Shown: positions 53,106 through 59,872 of the stretch, one piece after another
Layout of the letters: every line of letters begins with the position of its first letter
Numbering within the stretch: the first letter of the stretch is position 1
NCBI GenBank assembly: GCA_965214305.1
Contig: OZ243949.1
Location: 744,001-808,000, forward strand
Reading direction: 5' to 3'
Length of the DNA stretch: 64,000 nucleotides
Source of the DNA: Azophilus sp965214305
Lineage (GTDB): Bacteria; Pseudomonadota; Gammaproteobacteria; Pseudomonadales; Azotimanducaceae
The notes under the pieces: model-generated
The model's database searches: none
Told to the model about the DNA's origin: nothing
What the model saw: only the letters and a program-made list of their open reading frames with translations
Position numbers and translations under genes: made by a program

Positions 53106-54382
53106 GCGGTTTCACCCCGCTGCTGGGCGTAGAGCCGGCGCAGCGCCCCGAACCCGGCGAGCCGCAGCCGCTCCGCCACCGCGGAATCCGCCAGCGCCCC
53201 ATCGTTGGATTCGAGATCGCGCCACCGGTGGTTGGCGAGTTCGTTGTGGAATTTCGCTCTCGCGCCGGCGATGAGTTCGGCCCGTACCGCATCGTCTTCC
53301 GGGCGGTCGAGCAGCAGCAGCCGGGCGGCAAGCAGGCCGAGCGGGTCGCCGCGCGCGGCGAGTTCGTTCAGGTCGATGCGCGGTAGAACGGCGGTTTCGC
53401 AGTGCTCGATGAAGTACTCCCGCCCGCCCACATGGAAACTCGATTGCTCTTCCATGAGCCCGGCGATGCGCCGCGGCAGCTCATCCCCAAATTCGCTCTG
53501 GCCGGTGAACCGCGGCCGCAGGCCCACAGCGAGTGGCGCCGGGCCGGTGGCGAACAGTTGCTCGTCGAGCTCGCGGGCGCGCTCGATCACGAGCTTGTCA
53601 ATATCGCCGATGTCTTCGAGATTGCCAAGGTCGATATCGACCGCCTCCCAGCGGATGGGGGCGAGGGGAATCTGTGCCATTTCGGTCAGGCGTTCGCCTT
53701 GGAAGCGCATCAGCCACGGACCCCGGGGGCCAGCTTCGCCGGGGTCCATTCCCGACACGCAGCCGAGATAGCCCCGGGGCGACTCGGCGCTGAGCGCGTG
53801 TGGCGCGTGGATGTGGCCGAGCAGCCAGGCGTCGAGGCCGGCGGCGTCGAGCTCGCGGCGCGCCACCGGCGCGTAGCGGCTGCCGGATGCGTCGAGATCG
53901 CAATGCAGCAAGGCGAGATGAAATCCCGCATCGCGGGCGAAATTCGCGCCTTCAAGCGGGCTCTGTCGCACTTCCCGGCGCGGAAACGACCAGCCATGGA
54001 TGCGAACCGATCCGATTTCGATGGATTCCCAGACCCCGCCACGGCCGAGCAGGGTGAAGCCCCCCTCGCCGGCCAGGGCGTCGGCGAGCCGCGGCAGGAC
54101 TTCCACATCGTGGTTACCGGCCACGGCGATGACCTGGATATTCTCGCCGGCGAGCCGCTCAACGCCAGCCTTGAGTTCGCGATAGCCTTCGAAGAAATCG
54201 CGCTCGCTCTCAATGACATCGCCGGCGAGCAGCACCGCAGTGGCCCGCTTTTCAATCGCCAACTCGCAACTGCGCCGCCAGGCGACGGCGGGGGAAAGGT
54301 CCGCGGGTGCATGGGTAAATTCACCCGGAATGCGCGAAGGCCGACGCCCCAAATGCATGTCGCCAACTGCGAGGATTTTCAT
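53102..54382 (-). CDS. Mre11/SbcD-like metallophosphoesterase
   Basis: A 426-residue calcineurin-like phosphoesterase. The metal-binding motifs are in order: GDMHLGRR (D8, H10), AGDVIESERDFF, GNHDVEVLP, LLHCDLD and GHIHAPHAL, as in the Mre11/SbcD/YhaO nuclease family. The C-terminal part (from about residue 260) is a helical cap likely to bind the coiled-coil base of the ATPase encoded next. The start ATG overlaps the upstream DUF4268 stop (ATGA), and its stop overlaps the ATPase start in the same way. The three genes thus form one coupled unit. Confidence 0.88.
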   Translation of the reverse strand: MKILAVGDMHLGRRPSRIPGEFTHAPADLSPAVAWRRSCELAIEKRATAVLLAGDVIESERDFFEGYRELKAGVERLAGENIQVIAVAGNHDVEVLPRLADALAGEGGFTLLGRGGVWESIEIGSVRIHGWSFPRREVRQSPLEGANFARDAGFHLALLHCDLDASGSRYAPVARRELDAAGLDAWLLGHIHAPHALSAESPRGYLGCVSGMDPGEAGPRGPWLMRFQGERLTEMAQIPLAPIRWEAVDIDLGNLEDIGDIDKLVIERARELDEQLFATGPAPLAVGLRPRFTGQSEFGDELPRRIAGLMEEQSSFHVGGREYFIEHCETAVLPRIDLNELAARGDPLGLLAARLLLLDRPEDDAVRAELIAGARAKFHNELANHRWRDLESNDGALADSAVAERLRLAGFGALRRLYAQQRGETA

Positions 54383-55371
54383 TGCGGCTGTATAACTTCA
54401 AAAGGCAACCCAAGCCGGTCGATGTGCGGCTGCATCGCATCTCTGAAGGGGCCAATGTGTTCAAGCGTCCAGTTTCGAAGAGCTTCCCATTGCTCGCGAG
54501 CGTTCACGTCGGCTGTCCCGGGATAGTAGCAAGCCACTCGACTGCCTCGACTTTGATCCAGCGGTTCCCAAGTTAGGAGAAGATTGAATTTCCGCTCGAT
54601 ATCAGCACGGCTCTCCCTAAGCTTGGAGAAACGTTCGTTTGCCTCTCCCGCATTCTTCCCATCGACATAGAGCTCGAATCGGAAACTTGGTTGGCCATCC
54701 GGAAGACAAAAGTTCACCGAATAGTGGAAGTCTACCTTCCCGGCTGGAAAGTTCTGCCAGTTATTCTTCTGTGGCGTTTTAGCGTTACTCCAACCGGGAT
54801 ACCGTTGGTGGAAAGCGGGCAGAAACTCGGTCCAGAAGTCAAGGTAAGCCAATTGCTTGTCAGTCAAGTCACCGGGCTTCGCGACGTTGACGCGACGCAT
54901 CCATTCGTCAGGTTCAACTACGACATCCAGCTGCGGTGCCGGGTCCGAGTTACCAATCTTCCAAACTCTGAGTTCGATCCCGAAGAAGTTCACCGTATCT
55001 CGGCTGTTGGAGTTAAGCCAACGAAGCGCCGAAAGATGTTCCGGGCGAAATGTCTCCGAGATCAGCACCGCGTGTGACGCCTCGAGACCAGCGGCGTAGG
55101 TGATGATCTTGCCCAGATGATCGTGGTCTGTTTGCCCGATCATGTTCTCCACGACGACGGACTTCCCGGTGTTGGCATCGCGCAGAAGCAGATCGGCATT
55201 GAACGATCCAACCGAGGCCTCTGATTCAACCAACTCCAAGTCCATGCCCAATGCGCTGCCAATCACCTCGGCATTTTCGGCCAGCCAAGGCGTGAGGTCC
55301 GACGCTTCGTGCGACCAAAGGTGACGGATCGGCACTGGCTCCAGTTTTCCGATATCCTTGTCCAACCTCAT
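54379..55371 (-). CDS. DUF4268 protein with a PD-(D/E)XK-like N-terminal domain
   Basis: A 330-residue protein. Residues about 20-130 look like a restriction-endonuclease fold: an acidic D60 in FNADLLLRD, then VVVENMIGQTDHDHLGKIIT with E75 and the DH-H cluster, then a strand HAVLISE. Residues 170-320 form the DUF4268 domain (LAYLDFWTEFLPAF; WEALRNWTLEHIGPF). Nuclease activity is inferred, and the central lysine is not in its textbook place. The gene is more A/T-rich than its two GC-rich partners downstream, as if joined later. ATG 55371 is chosen over a TTG three bases earlier. The family is often found near defence genes. Confidence 0.78.
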   Translation of the reverse strand: MRLDKDIGKLEPVPIRHLWSHEASDLTPWLAENAEVIGSALGMDLELVESEASVGSFNADLLLRDANTGKSVVVENMIGQTDHDHLGKIITYAAGLEASHAVLISETFRPEHLSALRWLNSNSRDTVNFFGIELRVWKIGNSDPAPQLDVVVEPDEWMRRVNVAKPGDLTDKQLAYLDFWTEFLPAFHQRYPGWSNAKTPQKNNWQNFPAGKVDFHYSVNFCLPDGQPSFRFELYVDGKNAGEANERFSKLRESRADIERKFNLLLTWEPLDQSRGSRVACYYPGTADVNAREQWEALRNWTLEHIGPFRDAMQPHIDRLGLPFEVIQPQ

Positions 55372-55479
55372 CAACCCTTTGATATTTCCGTGGATTAGTC
55401 GCTTTACCGGAATTCCGGCGATAACAGCGGCTTCGCAAGCTACCCGTGCCTATGGGGGGAGTCAACTCCTTGTAGGGGC

Positions 55480-55635
55480 TCAGGACATTTCGGAATTTTG
55501 TTGTGTTGATTCCGACATGCTTTCGAGATGGACAAGCGCCATCAAGTCCTTGCAGAATTGACTGACATCCTCTGCTCTCGGGAAAGTGCGATAGAGCGTC
55601 CTGAAACGCTTGGTAAAGAAACCGCCATCCAACAT
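55480..55635 (-). pseudogene. N-terminal fragment of a NYN-domain gene
   Basis: Read on the minus strand this stretch gives YRLAIMLDGGFFTKRF (beginning slightly upstream of 55635), then RTLYRTFPRAEDVSQFCKDL and a stop after about 50 residues. The IxLDGGFFxKR pattern is the start of bacterial NYN (PIN-like, LabA/DUF88) nucleases, which should run on for more than 150 residues with further acidic residues. Neither the rest of the domain nor a convincing start codon is present. It is a remnant just upstream of the DUF4268 operon. The rest of 55372-56018 has low GC, with no other gene that I can support. Confidence 0.5.
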
Positions 55636-56018
55636 GATGGCTAGACGATATTGGTGAGGCTTGGGGATCCGCGAAAGAAAGATGGCCCCATACCCACATG
55701 AGACTTGCGTCTGCTTGGATCAGGTACGTAGGCAGGGGCCGATTTCTTATCTACGTTAAGCTTGGGGCTTGCTTCTTGGCCTGTCAACACTCTGTGTCGG
55801 TTCAGGGGTGATCTTATAATCAGATAGGTTGTTGACGTTCTGTATTGTTTGTCCCACCCGCAGTCGGAACGGCAAGCGATTCGGGATGTATTCCGCCGTT
55901 TTGACGGTTCCGGGGGAATCTTGCCGCCATAGCCGAGCCGCGGCGGCTGTATCCTCGGATAGACGGGGTATAGTGCTGGACGACTTAAACGCTTGTGCGG
56001 CGAAATTGGAGGGAACCC

Positions 56019-56450
56019 ATGACCGAAAAACAGGTTGAGCGCAAGTCGGATGCGGCCCACGGGCCCAGTCTGTCAATCAGCCCGCCGAAGCGCATCGCCG
56101 AGTGGATACCGGCCCTAAGCTTCGGATTTGTTTTGATCAGCGCGATCCTCACCGGCGCGTATCAATTCCGGGAGCTCGAAAGCAGGGTCGATGAGCTGCT
56201 GCCGGAAGCCGTCGCCGCGGCGGAAGCCAAGGCCCGCGAAGTGCTGCAAAGCGAAGCGGGCAACGTTCTGTTCGGACCGATCGGAAAGGAGCAGTTGCTG
56301 AAGCTACCCGACGACGGGAGCCTGGGCGAGTTGGTGCTCGACACCGCGCGCAAGGAGGGCATCTGCTTCCTGACCAGGATCAAGGGAAACATCTTCGACC
56401 ACAGCCGCGGACGGGAGAACGTGCGGATGGTCATGGTTGGCGACTCTTGA
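56019..56450 (+). CDS. single-span membrane protein of unknown function
   Basis: A 143-residue protein. A charged N-terminus of about 30 residues is followed by one membrane span (WIPALSFGFVLISAILTGAY), an Ala/Glu-rich helix (VDELLPEAVAAAEAKAREVL) that may be a coiled coil, and a C-terminal domain with ARKEGICFLTRIKGNIFD. ATG 56019 has GGAGGG five bases upstream (56008-56013); an earlier start at 55995 does not. Its stop codon overlaps the TTG start of the next gene, so the two are likely coupled. I do not recognise the family. Confidence 0.65.
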   Translation: MTEKQVERKSDAAHGPSLSISPPKRIAEWIPALSFGFVLISAILTGAYQFRELESRVDELLPEAVAAAEAKAREVLQSEAGNVLFGPIGKEQLLKLPDDGSLGELVLDTARKEGICFLTRIKGNIFDHSRGRENVRMVMVGDS

Positions 56451-57556
56451 ACAAACACGGTCTCGCCGCGGTGGGACTCTTGGCGCTCGCCTTGCATCTT
56501 GCCCCGAACCCGGCTCGCGCGCAGGATTATCAGCTTGCGCCGGTCGCCACCGGCCTCGACCATCCCTGGTGTATCGCCTTCCTGCCGGACGGCGCTTTCC
56601 TGGTGACCGAGCTCGGCGGGGCATTGCGCGAAATCTCGGCATCGGGAGACATCGGGGAACCCGTGGCGGGCGTGCCCGAGGTCTACCATAGAAGCCAGGG
56701 CGGGCTTTTCGACGTGCTCCCGCACCCGGGCTTTGAGGACAACCGGACGCTATTCCTCTCCTATGCGGCACCGCCCGCCAAGGACAACGCCACCGAGGTG
56801 GCCCGCGCCAGATACGTTGATGGCGCACTGATCGATACCGAGGTGATCTTCAGGGTATCGCCGGGCAAATCAACGCCCCTGCATTATGGTGGGCGCATGG
56901 TGTTTCTGGATGACGGCACCTTGCTGCTGACAACCGGCGACGGCTTTGATTTCCGCGATCAGGCGCAGGCCCTGTCAAGTGGGCTGGGCAAGGTTATGCG
57001 CATCCATATTGATGGGCGTGTGCCACAGGATAATCCGTTCATCGGCACCGAGAGCGCACTCGCCGAGATTTACACCTACGGGCACCGCAACCCCCAGGGG
57101 CTGGTGGTGGCCGCGGATGGGCGCGTGTATCTGCATGAGCATGGCGCGCGCGGCGGTGACGAGATCAACCTGGTCGTCGCCGGTGCCAACTACGGATGGC
57201 CCGCCGTCACCTTTGGCCGCGAGTACAGCGGCGGCACCATCTCCCCATTCACGGAAGGCCCGGGTTTTGAGCCGCCGCTGCATCATTGGACGCCGTCGAT
57301 CGCACCCTCCGGCCTGGCCATCTACGAGGGCACAAGGTTCCCCGAATGGCGGGGCGACCTGTTTGTCGGTGCCCTTGTTGACCGGGAGGTTCGCCGGCTT
57401 GATCTTGAGGGCGGCAGGATTGTCGGCGAACAGGCGCTCTTTGGCGAACTCAATCGTCGCATCCGCGACCTGCGCGCTCACGATGGCTACCTGTTCGTTG
57501 TGGAAGACGGCCCCGATGCGGCGATCTGGCGCGTCGAGCCGGCTGAGGCGTCTTGA
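56447..57556 (+). CDS. exported PQQ-type soluble aldose/sorbosone dehydrogenase (YliI-like)
   Basis: A 369-residue protein with a signal peptide (LAAVGLLALALHLAPNPARA) and the six-bladed propeller of the glucose/sorbosone dehydrogenase family. Signature blocks are LDHPWCIAFLPDGAFLVTE, GGLFDVLPHPGF, YTYGHRNPQGL, HEHGARGGDEINLVVAGANY (with GWP after it) and SIAPSGLAIYEG. Members oxidise sugars in the periplasm, usually with PQQ. The TTG start at 56447 overlaps the previous stop. No PQQ biosynthesis genes are in the window. Confidence 0.88.
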   Translation: MNKHGLAAVGLLALALHLAPNPARAQDYQLAPVATGLDHPWCIAFLPDGAFLVTELGGALREISASGDIGEPVAGVPEVYHRSQGGLFDVLPHPGFEDNRTLFLSYAAPPAKDNATEVARARYVDGALIDTEVIFRVSPGKSTPLHYGGRMVFLDDGTLLLTTGDGFDFRDQAQALSSGLGKVMRIHIDGRVPQDNPFIGTESALAEIYTYGHRNPQGLVVAADGRVYLHEHGARGGDEINLVVAGANYGWPAVTFGREYSGGTISPFTEGPGFEPPLHHWTPSIAPSGLAIYEGTRFPEWRGDLFVGALVDREVRRLDLEGGRIVGEQALFGELNRRIRDLRAHDGYLFVVEDGPDAAIWRVEPAEAS

Positions 57557-57567
57557 GCCATCGGCCG

Positions 57568-58509
57568 TCAAACCACATGCACGGCTTCACCGCGCACGAA
57601 GGCCTCGATATTGGCGACGGTGATACGACAGAGTTCGCGCTGTGCCTCTCGCCCCGCAAAGGCGACATGCGGCGTCAGGATGACGTTTGGATAGCCGCTG
57701 AGACGCATGAGGGGTGAGTCGTCGGGTGGCGGTTCGACCGGTAGGACATCAATGCCCGCCCCGGCAATCCAGCCCTGTTCGATGGCCTCTGCGAGCGCGA
57801 CGCCATCGATCAACTCGCCGCGTGCGGTGTTGATGACGATGGCATTCGATTTCATTGCCCTCAGCTCATCAGCGCCAATCAGACCATGCGTTCGCGCAGT
57901 CAAGGGCGTGTGACAGGACAGAACATCCGCTTCCGCCAGCAGGTCGGCAAGCGGCAGCGTGTCCATGCGTCCGCTCGGGCTGTGGTACAGAACGCGCATG
58001 CCGAAGGCGCGTGCCCGCAGCGCCACGCCCGCCGCGATGGCGCCGGTGCCAATCAAACCAAGCTGCGACCCTTCAAGTTCGAAGATTGGCCTGTTGAAAA
58101 AACAGAACTGACCGGATGCCTGCCAAGCACCCGCCATCACCTGCTCGCGATATTCAAACAGGTTGCGGCGCAGGCTCAGTATGAGCGCCATGGTGTGTTC
58201 GGCCACAGAGGTCGCGGCGTAACCCGGCACATTGCAGACGGTAATCCGGTGACGGCGGGCCGCCTCAAAATCAATAATGTTGGTGCCGGTGGCAATCACC
58301 GCAATCAACGCGAGCTCGGGCAGCGCCTGGATGTGCGATGCTTGAATGGGTACCTTGTTGGTGATGGCGACCTCGGCGCCACGCAGCCGCACGATCACCT
58401 GATGCGGTTCGGTACGCTCAAAATCCTGCCACTCGTGGGCAAAACCGGGTCGCGGTATTTCGATATCCCGGCTGATGGTGCCGCGGTCAAGAAAAACGAT
58501 TTTCGTCAT
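57568..58509 (-). CDS. D-2-hydroxyacid dehydrogenase (NAD-dependent), glycerate dehydrogenase-like
   Basis: A 313-residue enzyme. The NAD-binding motif is LIGTGAIAAGVALRARAFGM. The catalytic Arg lies in NTARGELIDG, the Glu in VLPVEPPPDDSP and the His in ILTPHVAFAG. It resembles hydroxypyruvate/glyoxylate reductases (PGYAATSVAEHTMALIL). ATG 58509 is chosen because the family N-terminus MTKIVFLDRGTI begins there. It follows the aminotransferase gene by 114 bases on the same strand; together they could interconvert amino, keto and hydroxy acids. It ends 12 bases from the convergent sugar dehydrogenase gene. Confidence 0.9.
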   Translation of the reverse strand: MTKIVFLDRGTISRDIEIPRPGFAHEWQDFERTEPHQVIVRLRGAEVAITNKVPIQASHIQALPELALIAVIATGTNIIDFEAARRHRITVCNVPGYAATSVAEHTMALILSLRRNLFEYREQVMAGAWQASGQFCFFNRPIFELEGSQLGLIGTGAIAAGVALRARAFGMRVLYHSPSGRMDTLPLADLLAEADVLSCHTPLTARTHGLIGADELRAMKSNAIVINTARGELIDGVALAEAIEQGWIAGAGIDVLPVEPPPDDSPLMRLSGYPNVILTPHVAFAGREAQRELCRITVANIEAFVRGEAVHVV

Positions 58510-58623
58510 GCGGCAAGCCCACACAATCTTCCCGTTTGATTCGTAAAGCTCTGCGGCCACCCCCCGAAGACCCTTCCACCCCGTACGCGAAGGGCGTACA
58601 AGCGTGCATGGAAAGGGCGCGGG

Positions 58624-59817
58624 CTAGCGCAGCAAGGGGGCAATGGCCTGTGCAACCTTGGGAATGTTCTCCTCATTGAGCCCCGCCAGATTGATGCGGC
58701 TGTCGCCCACCATATACAGGTGCCGCTCCTCGCGCAGCCGTCGCACCGCCGTCGCGTCGAGGCCGAGTAACGAGAACATGCCCCGTTGCGCTTGCAACCA
58801 AGCGGTGTCGAGACCGGGTCGCAAATCGGTTAGAGCCGCCGCCAGTTGTTGGCGCATTGTCCGCAGTCGCTTGGTCATCGCCACCAGTTCCGTGCGCCAT
58901 TGCTCGCGTAGTTCGGGGTTCGCCAAAACCCGCCCGACCAGCAAGGCGCCGTGTGCCGGCGGCATGGAATAAATGCTTCTGGTGATTTGCGCGGCCTGGC
59001 TTGCCACTGCCCGGCGCATCGATGCATTGGCCGTCAGCCAAAGCAGGGCGCCGGTGCGTTCTCGATAGAGGCCAAAATTCTTTGAACAGGATACGGCGAC
59101 CAAGACCTCCGGCAATTCCGCCAGCGCTGCCCGCAGGGGGGCCGCATCCGCATCCCAATCGACGCCCATGCCCTGGTAGGCCAAGTCGAAGAAAGGCAGT
59201 AGATGGCGTTGCCGCACCGTCTCAAGAATCGCCCGCCATCCGTTTGCATCCGGGTCGGCACCGGTCGGGTTGTGGCAGACACACTGCAACACCACCAGGC
59301 TGCCCTCCGGTGCCCGGCTGAGGCAATCGAGCATGGACGATAACCCAAGACGGTGGCGCGCGGGGTCGTAATAGGGGTGGGTTGCAACCGTCAAGCCCGC
59401 TCCGGTAAGCAAATTGTAGTGATTCGCCCAGGTCGGGTCGCTCACATAGACGGGTTTGCCCGGCTGCGCCAAGGCGAAAAGCTCCGCGCCAAGCCGCAGC
59501 GCACCACAGCCGCCGGGGGTTTGGATGATGCCGATGCGCTCGCCGAGGGCGGGCAAACCGGGCCCAATCACCAGTTCGCGCATGCTGTCGAGGAACTCTC
59601 CGGCACCCAATACCGGCAGATAGGCTTTGCTCTGCCGTTCACGAACGAGCTGGGCCTCGGCCGCCGCGATGGCTGCCATAACCGGCGTCATGCCGCGCTC
59701 GTCGCGGTAAACGCCAACGGTCAAATCAATTTTGTCGATGGCCCGATCCGCTTGATAGGCGGCCATCAGACCAAGAATCGAATCGCTTGGTGCGGTATCT
59801 AAGGCGGCGAACACCAT
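58624..59817 (-). CDS. aspartate/aromatic aminotransferase
   Basis: A 397-residue PLP enzyme of the AspC/TyrB class (subgroup I-alpha). The block QCVCHNPTGADPD, the PLP lysine in SCSKNFGLYRERTG, and the substrate-binding arginine near the C-terminus in GDSRINLAGLN are all in place. It moves amino groups between aspartate, glutamate or aromatic amino acids and the 2-oxoacids. ATG 59817 gives the standard start MVFAALDTAPSDSILGLM; an extension to 59898 has no family match. The 55-base gap to the next gene contains a family A end. Confidence 0.9.
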   Translation of the reverse strand: MVFAALDTAPSDSILGLMAAYQADRAIDKIDLTVGVYRDERGMTPVMAAIAAAEAQLVRERQSKAYLPVLGAGEFLDSMRELVIGPGLPALGERIGIIQTPGGCGALRLGAELFALAQPGKPVYVSDPTWANHYNLLTGAGLTVATHPYYDPARHRLGLSSMLDCLSRAPEGSLVVLQCVCHNPTGADPDANGWRAILETVRQRHLLPFFDLAYQGMGVDWDADAAPLRAALAELPEVLVAVSCSKNFGLYRERTGALLWLTANASMRRAVASQAAQITRSIYSMPPAHGALLVGRVLANPELREQWRTELVAMTKRLRTMRQQLAAALTDLRPGLDTAWLQAQRGMFSLLGLDATAVRRLREERHLYMVGDSRINLAGLNEENIPKVAQAIAPLLR

Positions 59818-59842
59818 CGCTGAGCCATTCCTATCAGTGGTT

Positions 59843-59862
59843 GAGGGGCAGAGGCGCCTAGG
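59843..59862. repeat. solitary family A end
   Basis: GAGGGGCAGAGGCGCCTAGG matches the right end of the family A element (GGCAGAGGCACCTAGG in copy 1) with no partner end nearby. It lies between the aminotransferase start and the stop codon of the LVIVD gene. Confidence 0.5.
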
Positions 59863-59872
59863 AGCGCATTGT

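Noticed and set aside
51504..53132. A 542-codon plus-strand open frame opposite the Rad50-like gene
   Set aside because: It is the antisense shadow of a GC-rich coiled-coil gene; codon composition and lack of motifs argue against it.
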